Shown here one piece after another: positions 35,164-47,250 of a stretch of 64,000 nt of DNA. This DNA comes from Bolinopsis microptera. Taxonomy: Eukaryota; Ctenophora; Tentaculata; Lobata; Bolinopsidae. How positions within the stretch are numbered: the first letter of the stretch is position 1; each line of letters starts with the position of its first letter. The stretch covers positions 13,313,118 to 13,377,117 of the forward strand of contig NC_087078.1 of NCBI RefSeq assembly GCF_026151205.1, given 5' to 3'. The notes beneath the pieces were generated by a model. It was not told the origin of the DNA. It ran no database searches and saw only the letters and a program-made list of their open reading frames with translations. The translations under genes were made by a program, and so were the position numbers.

Positions 35164-36768
35164 CCATTGATTCGAAGCTCGCGGCATTTCTATTCCGTAA
35201 TAACACTTTCCGCCTTCTTTGAACTACAATTTTTGGGGTGCTAAATATTATTTATTTTCTATTATCTGTTGTCTGGACCTTTATCTGTTGTCTGGACCGT
35301 TAACTCACACAGGATATTACGTAGTAGGGGACTCGGATCGGTATTACTGAGTATTGAATGTTTGTTTCGTGTAGTTGATGATAAGTGTGTTGAGATCCCA
35401 TTTAACTTAACCGCATCCCATCTTTCTTGTGATCATAATATTTGTAAAGTGAGTTAACTGACTTAGAGATGTCCGGTGTGTCCTGTGTTACTGTCCTCCG
35501 TGTTTCGGGTCAATTTACGGCCCATTTTGGGTAGAAATCCTCGTCATATGCTTGAATTAGTTCTTGGTGTAATACACCAAGGCTCGCTTGTTTTCACACG
35601 TGACACTTGTTCAGATTATATTGGTTCGGAGATGTCATTTGCCAAAACAAGCGTGCTTAATTGAACCCCTAAATTTAGATTGGTGTACAGGAGGACAGTA
35701 GCACTGAAGTCTTTGAGCATGATAGCGTCCTATTTATTATTGAGACTATGTAAAAATATGTAAGCTAAAAGCGATTCCAATAAATCTTCATACTATTAAA
35801 AAATACTGAGTTTAATTTCTACCTAATTTACTTACTGTTAACCGTGGTATATCCTCTACTGCAGTGTTAATTGACTGTTAATCAATCGTCATTTTGCCAT
35901 GCATTGGAGATGTACATTCTTGCAATTCCTGTCGTTCATCCGCGATCCTCAGATTAGGGTTTATTTCTAGGGAGAGTGAAACATACATGGCTCTAATGAC
36001 AATGTTCTTCATTGCATCATCTGATTTATTGGACTGAGCATTCCTCCAGTAGTCTACTCTAACCTTAAAACATACAGGGTGGGCCAAAAGTCAGTACCCA
36101 TACGTTGGGTCTTATACCTCCGCCGTGTTTTATATTTGAGAGTTGTTGCTTTGCAGATGGCATACTGTACCTACTTGTTCGAGGATTTCGTCGCCAAAAT
36201 TTGAAAATTCGAATATTTTTGACCACGCCCATTCAATATTATAACACCTATATTGTTCTCTATGAACGCCTAATCTTTTCAGGGACGGTAGATTATTACA
36301 TGTTGCATCTGATCTGAAAAAATGATGTGAAACGGATTAGGAATAACGAAATTATCAAGCATTTTGTGTACCTCGTTAGCAAAATTGATTGGGTGAATAT
36401 GTGACATTGGGCATTCCCATAATATAATGTTTAACGGGGTGGTTAACGGGGTCACCTTATCACGTGATTAGGTAAGCTGATCACACGTAGTCTTAATGAA
36501 TAAACTCATTATGCTTCGTATCTCACTTCTCAGTCATATATCTGAGATCAGAAGCTACAACTCTAATTTTTCAGGACAAACGTAATTCGAATGGCCAAAC
36601 ACAATTTAATAAAATTTAGCTTGATCGACTATCCAAACTATCAAATAAATGCGAAAATGAACCTTCATTTGAAAAAATGAACACGAATATTTTTCGAGTT
36701 GATAAATTCCTCGAACCAGTGGTGGTACTAAGTCATACCAGAAAGAATTATTTCAATCGGCCACAGCT
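35164..36768. other. intergenic, nothing recognised
   Basis: AT-rich sequence with only short open frames and a possible alternative AATAAA near 35779 for the upstream gene. A gaccacgcccat box near 36222 is shared with the repeats at 42-45 and 62 kb. Confidence 0.5.
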
Positions 36769-37004
36769 CTTGTCATACGTTGTATGACCCGCCGCGCACG
36801 AGTGCGCGGCTTCCCCTGTATCGTCGAAACTCTACACTGTGTGGGTCACCACGTGATACAACACAGCTCTGGGTATATGGTTACCTTGCTCTGAATTGTT
36901 CAGAGAGAAATTGACTGGTTTGTTTTGTATCACGTGGTGACCCCCACTGTCGCTTCACTATAGTAGAGTTTCTACAGGGGGCGGGTCATACAACGTATGA
37001 CAAG
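36769..37004. mobile_element. 236-bp MITE with perfect ~25-bp terminal inverted repeats
   Basis: Ends are CTTGTCATACGTTGTATGAC-CCGCC (36769 onward) and its exact complement ending at 37004. Each terminus itself contains a small palindrome (GTCATAC/GTATGAC). A second inner inverted pair, gggtcaccacgtgatacaa and its complement, lies inside, so the whole element folds back. No ORF and no clear target duplication. Confidence 0.8.
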
Positions 37005-37211
37005 GTTTGTTCAACATTCAAGCTCTTCTTCGAATTCACTGTACTTTAAGTTTTTTATCATAATACCATTCGACTCATTATTTCGCTCACCAAAAAATTA
37101 TCACGTGACTTGTTTTTAAATGTTTTACAGCCGAACACAACGGCCTGATCTTACCTTAATCCTAACTAACCATTTTAGACCCAATACCCCAATGCCCAAG
37201 CCATCAAAAAT

Positions 37212-37325
37212 TTGTCATACGTTGTCAGTTGTATGACCCGCCGCGCACGAGTGCGCGGCTCCCCCTGTATCGTCGAAACTCTACTATAGTGAAGCGACAG
37301 TGGGGGTCACCACGTGATACAATCA
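37212..37325. mobile_element. left-half copy of the 36769-37004 MITE
   Basis: The same terminus appears with a short insertion inside it (tcagttg), followed by gccgcgcacgagtgcgcggc and the inner cacgtgatacaa segment; then similarity stops. It preserves the ctactatagtgaagcgacag segment that in the full copy is seen only in its right half. A solo half-element only about 200 bp away, in the same orientation. Confidence 0.75.
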
Positions 37326-37690
37326 AAAATAGAGTTTGTGTCTTATTATATATTATAGTTACCTTTACTTACCTTACCAGTTACCTGCAACCTGGGGACT
37401 CCAGGCTGTAATGTTCATAAAAATTGAAAATGAAGATTCATGGCGGAATGACAGACTGAGCGCCGCCGCGCCCAGTAGACTTTACTTGTTTAACTATGTT
37501 ATGTGACCTCGGGCTCAGGCTTTTCTGTTCATAAACAGATTGAATATGCGGCGAAATTACAGGCAAGCGCCGCCCAGCAAATTTTAACTTGACGAATGTT
37601 ACTCGTCTAAATTTCTTCGAAGTAGCGCGCGCCGCTTTCTTCTCGAAATGTTATGGCCCGATGGCACGAGCTACGAAGTAGCGGGATGAT

Positions 37691-38060
37691 GATTAATCAC
37701 TCTACACTCGACTGTCACGTGACTTTTTCAACCCGTTCTCTAGCTGGCCCTGAAAGACTATTCGAAACCCTAACCCTCTAGTCTGATTCCAACCCTAACC
37801 CTAACCCAATCCATAACAAAAGCATATGCTGAAACTCTAACCCTAACGAGAAATTAGACTAACTTCCTTATACGGTCATATCACGTGATCGAGACAGTTT
37901 TTCGCCAATATCTCGTCAGGGGAGCATTTTAACCCTATGTCATGGTGGGTGATTCGGAATCAGCGTCCGAAAATACATCGATTGAAGTTGGTTTCAACTG
38001 TCGGGAGCCCTTTTAGAACAATCTCGAAGATCGACTGTAGAGTGATTTAGCACGCTCGGA
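37691..38060. repeat. dispersed repeat with CCCTAA-like heptamers, copy 1
   Basis: Begins gattaatcactctacac and ends atttagcacgctcgga. It contains aaccctaaccct and ccctaaccctaaccc stretches resembling the metazoan telomere repeat, but only two or three units at a time, and a CACGTG. Highly similar to 50930-51326. A separate flanking segment (37388-37470) matches 50640-50812 in inverted orientation. Confidence 0.8.
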
Positions 38061-38409
38061 AGTAGCGCACACCGGGCCAGATCATCCCGGCTCAAGCTGT
38101 TCATAGGAATAAGATTATCGTGCGATATTTGCGCTGTGGCCAAATTATATACCATCCGATAGGAAAAACGCCAAATCGGATGTCGCAAGAAAAGCGAAAC
38201 CTAGCGCAGGTTCCTATAAAAAGTTATGACTAAATAACTGGTCAAAATAAATATTTACACCGCGCAGCAAATAAAACAAACGAATATCAAAATAACATGC
38301 GCGTCGCTATTATGTATCGCTAGGCGTTACTATGGTTATGGCGTTACTATGGTTATGACGTCACAAATGACTATATTTGGAAATGAGGGGAAGGCTCCTT
38401 TCTCGCAAC

Positions 38410-38660
38410 GGCGAGGTAGCGCAGTTGGTTAGAACACCAGCTTTGCAACCGCGAGGTTGCGAGTTCGAATCCCAATGTCTGCCTGGTTGTGGGGTGAGCG
38501 TCGTTGACGTTCAGCTAAGGATCCTGAGTGGTCTATGCAGCCCCCCGGTATACTCAGCCGAATACTCGGGAAATCGGGTGTGAGGGTTAAATGAGGAGCT
38601 GCACATTGCAGCAGTCTCGGGCGAAGTAAGTATGGTACACACTACTTTAAGTTTAACAGT
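38410..38660 (+). mobile_element. tRNA-derived SINE
   Basis: The head resembles a tRNA: A box TAGCGCAGTTGG at 38417-38428, loop TTTGCAA with a TGC (Ala-like) anticodon, and B box AGTTCGAATCC at 38462-38472. A non-tRNA body follows to about 38660. The anticodon stem no longer pairs well and no CCA-proximal acceptor stem closes, so it is not a working tRNA gene. A and B boxes are the internal Pol III promoter. The 3' end is approximate. Confidence 0.8.
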
Positions 38661-40140
38661 CACTGGCCAAAATAAATCCTTCGGCTTCCTGCAATTGGCT
38701 GGTTGCACGTGTTTAACAATGTAGCTGTTGGAATACTTCGAAGTAATATGTATAAGTGTCTTGATACAAAATTACTGTCATGTACTATATCATATATACT
38801 GTAGTCGATCAACTTAACCGACTATACCATATCAATTATCGTATGATTATTTGTACCATTAGTTCTGATTACCAATTCGCACTTGCAACTTGCTGGCCCA
38901 AAACTTATTCCTTGCCAAACTTTTATTTTTTCGTATTGTTTGACATACAAATGGCCATATAATAAGAATCATTTGATTCAGCCAGTGTCATTGATAATGG
39001 TATTGGTATGTTTTATCTCTCTTTTCGTGAGATTATTGTTGAACTTGATCTCGTGGTACATGTCTTCACATACAACCACTATACCTACGGGGGCGTTTGC
39101 ATAGTTTCAGCAAGCTCTTGGCTATTTTACCAACCAGTACAATTCACAGACCAGCGCAATAAATTGTTTTAGACTATAATTAGAGTACTGCTCAAAGGTT
39201 ACTATGAGTATGACATGCGATTATCAGTTCTACAAAATGTCTATTAATTAATAGTTAGATTGATAAAGTTCTTTAGATTTATTGAATAATCTCGGTCAAA
39301 TTGAGTGGGTTCCTTGTTACAGCAAGACAAGAATTCAAACACATTTTATTCTATCAATAATTCATTTCAGTCATATTCAAGATTACAGTCGAAACATCCC
39401 ATGAAATGCTTACTCTAAAATCTTTAAGTAAACGGTTGTCAACATTGCAGTTCGTCTCCTGGCCATGTTTTAGAAACCTTGCAGTCATTCGATCTGCAGA
39501 CACAGCTTGGCAGCGAATCCGTCGCTGTACGAAGATTCATCTGCAAGTGCAGGCCCAAAATTGTTGAATGCAATGCCCTAGCCTATAATATCTGAATTAC
39601 ACCATCTTAAATCAAAACTCGTCCAGTTCATGCTCTCTCTCTTCCTGATAACCTGTAACCACCCATCAGGGGCTACTCTTCTCAATTTAAACTGGCTGCT
39701 TTGCTAGAGGAATGACAGAGATCTCCTCTCCGTGGTCTGGGTGGTCACACGATGCACCAATTACGAAAGCGATGCCAGCTATTTTAAATAACCTAACAGT
39801 TAAGACTCGGTTTTGATATTAAAACTGTTCGTGTTACAGGGTTATGGATATACAAATATTGTGTCAATGAAGATCACAAATAAAAGGTACAAAATACTTT
39901 CGGATGATGCAAATAAAATGGAATCATTACAGACCTGGCTGACTATCTAATTCTCTATTGTGTTCACAGTAGTTCAAGCCTAACATAATTGAAGATTCTA
40001 ATAATTTAAGCATTGATCGTTGAAACACAGTTCAACAATGATCAAATAACCTAGCAGTAAGGTTGAAATATAGTACAATCGAAAGTATAACTAAATACCA
40101 ATATCATAAAACCGTTAATATCAATAATCAAATGTCGAAT
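38661..40140. other. intergenic, nothing recognised
   Basis: AT-rich DNA with no ORF of note and no clear repeat structure. It lies between the SINE and the transposase relic and may be partly non-coding sequence of the MULE element. Confidence 0.45.
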
Positions 40141-40953
40141 TCATAGTGCAGCAAAAACAGCAGAGAGATAATCAATGACTTCGTACTCCTGGTTATTGTA
40201 GGCTTGCATGAAGGATTCCAGAAGGGAGTCGTACCTTATCCACTTGGCAGCTCTCTGGGGTGGAGGTCTTCTCATCAGCCTATCCGTGATCTTCTGGTCT
40301 GTTAGTCCTTGCTCTAGTTTGAGGGCTTCAAGGAATTTCCAGATGGTAGGATTTGAACACTGGACGAGGCTGCGGAAGCCATTATGTCATCCTTCTGCAA
40401 GGTTCAAAGAGCGTGGGAGACCAGTTAGACAGCAATCGTACTGGTTCCAGGACAGGTGATCGAAGCGAGCAGGTCTGTTTGGTGTTCCCATCCACGTGGA
40501 CTCAAAGTATAATGTAAAGACATCCATATCTGCGGAGAGGATAGGTCTAACTCTAAGGGTCTGCCATGCGTAGTGGACGTCACCAGGAGGGATGAAAGGT
40601 AGAGCTCCGATCCGTTGGAAGGCTTTCCGGATGTCGGATCCAACCACCTGATACTCCGGAACAAGGTCGGAGCGAGCGAAGTTTCTCCATAGAGCCTGTT
40701 TGAAGTGGAAGTAGCAGCCACGTAGAGTAGCCCCGGGCCAGACAGCAGTGACACTGTTCCGTAGCCCAGCTTCATAATCGCAAAGGGCGGTGTCTGGATG
40801 GAAAGGTCCAAAGCGATCCAGTTCTTCTAGTAGGTTTGTGTAGTGTTCTTGCCGCTTTCCAGGGAGAAGACCAAACGCCAGAGGAAGTCTGTAATTGTCT
40901 GGGGTGATTCCATGTACTGTCAGGAGTTGGGTGAATAGATTGGGTGCCACCTT
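40141..40953 (-). pseudogene. MULE transposase fragment with a nonsense codon
   Basis: The minus-strand frame from 40950 carries MULE-domain features: APNLFTQLLTVHGI, PLAFGLLPGKRQEHYTNLLE, ALCDYEAGLRNSV (second catalytic Asp region) and GCYFHFKQALWRNF. It is cut by TGA at 40387-40389, directly after NLAEG. The same frame then stays open for 82 more codons (HNGFRSLVQCSNPTIWKFLE... to the stop at 40141), so a Trp of the usual EGWH-type motif has become a stop. Upstream, the expected D-x-T-F segment with the first catalytic Asp is missing; the frame breaks near an A-run around 40951. The element is therefore 5'-truncated and inactive. Extent of the parent element is unknown. Confidence 0.85.
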
Positions 40954-41290
40954 TTTTTGTTTTGTGTTGCTGCGCTGAGAGGTGTTTATGTTGGTCGGCA
41001 GCTTTCTGCTTCAAATCTGCTCTGAACTCTGCTTTCTTAGCTAGAATTTCTTTAGCTAGGCAAATTTTGTCTTTCGCACGTACGTCTCCTGAGGAAAATA
41101 ATTATTATTAATAGTCAAACATGAATCATAACACATAGAGGGGGGTTTGGTCGTTGATTACGTTATCAACATTTTCTTTTTTACCCTCTAGAATAATAAC
41201 AATTTGACAATATTTTAATTCAAATTCCACTCAATTTCACTCTGATAGTGATAAAATTTAGAAATTGATCGAATATCCGGCTATAATACA

Positions 41291-41963
41291 GCAGGGTGTC
41301 ATAATTATTGGCGTGTAGACAATTTTGCGTAAAATTTTAGCCCACCCAAGCTTTTAGAAACGATCATTACTTGACTTCTGAGTGTCAGTTTCCTATGGAG
41401 TCTTGATCATTCAAGAAATAATCCTTCATACTACAGTTTAGTCTAAAAATGAAGTCCGAAAGAAGTTAAATTTTGTCGATAATCACGACGAAAGAGAAAA
41501 ATTTGGATTACTGGACTTAAAGCCTTCGGCTGCTTACCCTAAATTCCGGGATGAGTCCGCCTGACTATATTTTATTGCGTCAGTTAGAGGAGAAAGAGAG
41601 CTTTTATAAAATCTATAGTTTTCTATATGTTTCGCTATCGCCTGAAGAGCTGTGCACTTTAGTCTAAAGAATAATTTCAGAAAAAATTCACCGAAAAAAA
41701 TTGCACATAAAATCTCTTACTTCTTCGTAAATCTAACCAAGTATGGAATCGACCCTTTAAATAACGGCCTAAATTATGGGTTTTGAGGTACATCAACACA
41801 AAATTCTGAAATCAAGAAAAAGTTCAGACGATTATCTACAGACCAGTTTTTGAATTTTGAAATTTAGATATTCAGAAGTAAAGTTATGACCCGGCGAAAA
41901 ATATTGATTTCATCATAAAATACACATAAAATTTCAAACACGCCAATAATTCTGACACCCTGC
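41291..41963. mobile_element. 673-bp TIR element, non-autonomous
   Basis: Termini are GCAGGGTGTCATAATTATTG-GCGTG at 41291 and the complement of GCAGGGTGTCAGAATTATTG-GCGTG ending at 41963: 25 bp with one mismatch. No coding sequence inside. It lies between the MULE relic and the foldback structure; the different termini argue that it is a separate insertion. Confidence 0.8.
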
Positions 41964-42250
41964 AGTAGTAAGTAGTTTAGAAGTTGCTTGGCCGGATATC
42001 ATAACAATGATTTCGGCTCATCATCATAGCATGATCAGGGTAGCATGAAACGTAGAAAAAGTGTTTTCTAGGAAAATAGTCAAGGGGGGGGGGATCAGGC
42101 CATGATTACGTACTTTTGCTGTCAGGAGGGCCGGGGGGGTTGGGTCTTGATAACGGTTGATTACGGAAGGGGGGAGGCCAGGGGGGTAAAAATTTGTAAA
42201 TGCGAGTATTACCGCGCGGCGCTAAAAATTATTCAAAAATGTTGACACTT

Positions 42251-45195
42251 ATAGTCAAGGATCTGACGACATTCCCGTCTATATAACTTCCGCCCCGGGG
42301 TTTGAGACTTGGAATACCTCAAGGGACCCATTAGAAACAAATTTGGCTTGGGTAGAAATTTTGGCTATGGGGCAGTTTTGCGCAATTGACCACGCCCTTT
42401 TTTGGCGCTTTTGCAACTTTAGAATCAAAATAACTCCGCTTCTAATTGGAATTAGAAGCTCAGCTTGGCTTTAAAGTTGTTCAGAATCATCACATTTAGG
42501 GGGGTAGAGCATAATTTTAAAGTCAACAGACATCGGGTTGTTGAGTTATGTGACCACACCCTTATTTACCCTCGCGAGTCGTGATTTTCACACTAAATAC
42601 GAGATATCTCGGCTTCTGATTGAGCTACGTGCTCATCCTGGGCATTAAAATGTTCAGAATCATCACATTGAGTAGGGTAGACCACAATTTCAAAGTCCTC
42701 AGATGTCAGGTTGTTGAGTTATTAGGCCCCAACCTGTTTTTACGCTCTTGCGGGTAGCGATTGCAGCGCTTAAAATCAAAATAACTCAGCCTCCAATTGA
42801 AGTTAGGAGCAAAACTCGGGCAGCAAAATGTTCACAATCATCACATTGAGTGGGGTAGAACGTAGTTTCAAAGTCCTCAGACGTCAGGTTGTTGAGTTAT
42901 TAGGCCCACACCATAATATTTATGCTCTCGCGAGTCGCGAGTCGAAACTTAAAATCAAAATAACTCGGCTTCTGATTAGAGTTAGGAACTAAACTTGGGC
43001 ATAAAAATGTTCAGAATCATCACATTAAGTGGGGTAGAACGTGGTTTCAAAGTTCTCAGGCGTCAGGTTGTTGAGTTATTAGGCCCACACAATAATATTT
43101 ACTCTCTCGCAAGTCGCGAGTTGACACTTAAAATCAAAATAACTCGGCTTCTGATTAGAGTTAGGAACTAAACTTGGGCATAAAAATGTTCAAAATCATC
43201 ACATTGAGTGGGATAGAACTTAGTTTCAAAGTCCTCAGACGTCAGGTTGTTGAGTTATTAGGCGGAACCCTATTTTTACGCTCTCGCGAGTCAACACTTA
43301 AAATCAAGATAACTCGGTTCCTGATTAGAGTTAGGAACAAAACTTGGGCATGGAAATGTTCAGAATTATCACATTAAGTGGGGTAGAACTTGGTTTCAAA
43401 GTCTTCAGACGTCAGGTTGTTAAGTTATTCGACGGAACCCTATTTTTACGCTCTCGCAAGTAGTGATTCTATGCTTAAAATCAAAATAACTCTGCTCCGG
43501 ATTAGAGTTAGGAATTAAACTTGGGCATAGAAATGTCCAGAATTGTGAACATTTTTATGCCCAAGTTTAGTTCCTAACTCTAATCAGAAGCCGAGATATT
43601 TTGATTTTAAGTGTCGACTCGCGACTTGCGAGAGTAAATATTATGGTGTGGGCCTAATAACTCAACAACCTGACGTCTGATGACTTTGAAACTACGTTCT
43701 ATCCCACTCAATGTGATGATTCTGAACATTTTTATGCCCAAGTTTTGTTCCTAATTCTTATCAGAAACCGAGTTATTTTGATTTTAAGTGTCGACTCGCG
43801 ACCCGCGAGAGCATAAAAATAGGGTTCCGCCTAATAACTCAACAACCTGACGCCTGAGAACTTTGAAACCACGTTCTACCTCACTTAATATGATAATTCT
43901 GAACATTTCCATGCCCAAGTTTTGTTCCTAACCCTAATCAGAAGCCGAGTTATCTTGATTTTAAGTGTTGACTCGCGACTCGCGAGAGCATAAAAATAGG
44001 GTTCCGCCTAATAACTCAACAACCTGACGTCTGAGGACTTTGAAACTACGTTCTATCCCACTCAATGTGATGATTCTGGACATTTTTATGCCCAAGTTTA
44101 GTTCCTAACTCTAATCAGAAGCCGAGTTATTTTGATTTTAAGTGTCGACTCGCGACTTGCGAGAGAGTAAATATTATGGTGTGGGCCTAATAACTCAACA
44201 ACCTGACGTCTGATGACTTTGAAACTAAGTTCTATCCCACTCAATCTGATGATTCTGAACATTTTTATGCCCAAGTTTAGTTCCTAACTCTAATCAGAAG
44301 CCGAGTTATTTTGATTTTAAGTGTCGACTCGCGACTCGCGAGAGCATAAAAATAGGGTTCCGCCTAATAACTCAACAACCTGACTCCTGAGAACTTTGAA
44401 ACCACGTTCTACCCCACTTAATGTGATGATTCTGAACATTTTTATGCCCAAGTTTAGTTCCTAACTCTAATCAGAAGCCGAGTTATTTTGATTTTAAGTG
44501 TCGACTCGCGACTCGCGAGAGCGTAAATATTATGGTGTGGGCCTAATAACTCAACAACCTGACGTCTGAGGACTTTGAAACTACGTTCTACCCCACTCAA
44601 TGTGATGATTGTGAACATTTTGCTGCCCGAGTTTTGCTCCTAACTTCAATTGGAGGCTGAGTTATTTTGATTTTAAGCGCTGCAATCGCTACCCGCGAGA
44701 GCGTAAAAACAGGTTGGGGCCTAATAACTCAACAACCTGACATCTGAGGACTTTGAAATTGTGGTCTACCCTACTCAATGTGATGATTCTGAACATTTTA
44801 ATGCCCAGGATGAGCACGTAGCTCAATCAGAAGCCGAGATATCTCGTATTTAGTGTGAAAATCACGACTCGCGAGGGTAAATAAGGGTGTGGTCACATAA
44901 CTCAACAACCCGATGTCTGTTGACTTTAAAATTATGCTCTACCCCCCTAAATGTGATGATTCTGAACAACTTTAAAGCCAAGCTGAGCTTCTAATTCCAA
45001 TTAGAAGCGGAGTTATTTTGATTCTAAAGTTGCAAAAGCGCCAAAAAAGGGCGTGGTCAATTGCGCAAAACTGCCCCATAGCCAAAATTTCTACCCAAGC
45101 CAAATTTGTTTCTAATGGGTCCCTTGAGGTATTCCAAGTCTCAAACCCCGGGGCGGAAGTTATATAGACGGGAATGTCGTCAGATCCATGACTAT
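42251..45195. mobile_element. 2.9-kb foldback element made of inverted ~178-bp satellite arrays
   Basis: The two halves are inverted copies. Outer arms (about 42251-42535 and 44900-45195) match end to end, e.g. tctgacgacattcccgtct and ccgccccggggtttgagact. Inward, each arm is a tandem array of about 170-179-bp units marked by caggttgttgagttattagg (left; near 42535, 42707, 42885, 43064, 43243, 43413) and its complement (right; near 43656, 43833, 44010, 44188, 44367, 44546, 44724, 44898). The switch point is about 43535, giving six units against eight. Units contain a cgctctcgcgag palindrome. No transposase is visible. The architecture recalls Drosophila FB foldback elements, but no homology is claimed. 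Confidence 0.85.
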
Positions 45196-47250
45196 TAGGG
45201 GTTTTATCAGTATAAACAGATCGCGCCAGGGGCAGACAGAAGATGAATCCGAGTTCGTGGAAACATTTGTGTCCGATTTGGAAACATGTTTTTGGCTGTA
45301 TATGTCCGTAAACAGAGCTGGATTTACCCTGGGATGATACAGTGGCTTGAGTACTAACATTTTAAGCTTCCTGTGAAATATTTCTATGATTCATAGAATG
45401 AACGAAATGAACAAAAAATGAACATTATCCTAGAATAGCCTAAAATGAGCTGAAACCTGGTATCGATTGGTATTGATACCACAAGTGTCCCTGAGAAGTT
45501 TGGTGGGTCTAACATGTTCAGAAAGGGCTCTGGGGCAATGTTTCCATTTTGGTGTCAGAGTAGTTGAGCTCGTGGAAACATTTGTGTCCGATTTGGAAAC
45601 ATGCCCTTGTAGCTGCAATTATGCCTGAACTGACTTGGATTCGATCTGGTATGGTAGAAAGACATGTGTACTAATACAGAAGATGAATCCGAGATTGTGG
45701 AACCAGATGATACGGTTTTTGAGGCATTTTTATACGGTCATTTCAGTCTGTTAAAGTAGTTTCAGAGTGCTGGAAATGGTTTCACGGTGTAGGGGGATGT
45801 GTTTACTAACTATTTTGACGTCAAAATTGTCGCCAGAGGCTCCCTGAGTCATGGAATGAACAGAATGAACAAAAATGAATTTTTTTTCTAAAACTCGTCG
45901 GATTGCCCCAAAACAGGTCGGAATCGTTTGGTATTGACCCTTATAGTGTTCCTACAAAGTTTGGTGGCCCTAGCACTCCCAGAACGCCCACTAGAGACTT
46001 GATTCCATTTCCGTATCAAAAAGCTGGTTCCTGAGTATCCGATATTGATATCAAAACCATAATCACCCCCTAAAATGTCACGTGCACCACCCCTAAAACT
46101 TCAGGTAATATACAGGTTGTGTAGTACTCAGAATGTTGCTCAATTATTAATTTTTAACTACTTCTGGGACTAATATACCTATTTCTGAGAGGTGTAGACT
46201 AGAATTTCTCTCTCTGTTGAAAAGAAATGGTGGAATTTAGTCAATTTACTTTTTGTGACATTTTGGGGACTTTTTTTTGAATACCCAGAACTTACGGCAA
46301 AACAGTAACTCAGTCAACAAAATTAGCAACTGTAGATATCTAGAGTTAGATTATCTAGTTATAAACTAACAATTGGCACAAAATAAATGGATTCTATGTG
46401 ATTTTAACCTTGTGCAAATTGCATGTTTTAATTGCATTTTTTGGGATTTTTAACATCATCCTGCATTTTAGCAATTTTAGTGACCTGTAGTTAACTAAGC
46501 CAACCCAGTAATCGATCTGACCTTCTCTAAAGACTAGATTTGACTGCTTTTAGCAAAATTGGAAACATTTGTGTCCGATTTGGAAACATGCCCTTGTAGC
46601 CGCATTTATGCCTATTGCCTTGACTGACTTGAAATCGATCTGGTATGGTAGAGGGTCATTTGTACTAATGACAACATTTATATGCAATTTATAAAGCAAC
46701 ATAAGGTCTCCAGTGCTTCATTTTATAGACATTGGCAAAAAACTATTTTTTGGCTCAGCGAACCAAAAATGGCACTGAATTTTGGTAACTTGAACTAGGA
46801 AGGTCGTAGAGACTTGAATTTTAGCTTAAAATGACCGCAAACATCATATTTATATACAACTTATAAAGCAATATAAGCCTTTTAATGCTTATTTGTTAAG
46901 ATATTGACAAAAATCGGTTATTTTGGTTGCACGCGTGAGGAAAAATACCAAATTGGGGAACAATTGTTGGTCTTTTTTTTTAAAGTTTTGTGCTCAAGTT
47001 ATTAAAATGTGCTTTGCAGTTGTAGATCGGGTGTTTTCTTCCAATATGGGTTTCGGTATAAATCAGGAAGCACCCGGTTCATGGGTGATAGGGGTTAAGA
47101 ACCCTAAAATGTCAGGAGATGGGCGAGACAATTGTCTGAATTTGGTTATAAAATCACTCTTTGCTAGGGTTAGCTTTTTTTCCGCTACAGCGATCCGATT
47201 TCTAACTACTAATCATCCCCCTCTACATCATTCTCTTTTAGATACGTGAT
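45196..47250. repeat. diffuse repeat block with a triplicated 30-bp motif
   Basis: The 30-bp motif ggaaacatttgtgtccgatt-tggaaacatg occurs at 45259-45288, 45574-45603 and 46561-46590. The second and third share longer context (cccttgtag, ctggtatggtagag-type, tgtactaat). Two diverged copies of a tttatatacaacttataaag block follow near 46670 and 46850. No supported coding sequence; probably decayed transposon. Confidence 0.6.

Noticed and set aside
37760-37860. True interstitial telomere array
   Set aside because: Only two or three CCCTAA units in a row, embedded in a repeat with a second similar copy.
38410-38482. Functional tRNA-Ala gene
   Set aside because: Anticodon and acceptor stems do not pair; it is the head of a SINE.
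46923-47249. 108-codon plus-strand ORF
   Set aside because: No ATG at its start and no domain; it lies in a decayed repeat block.
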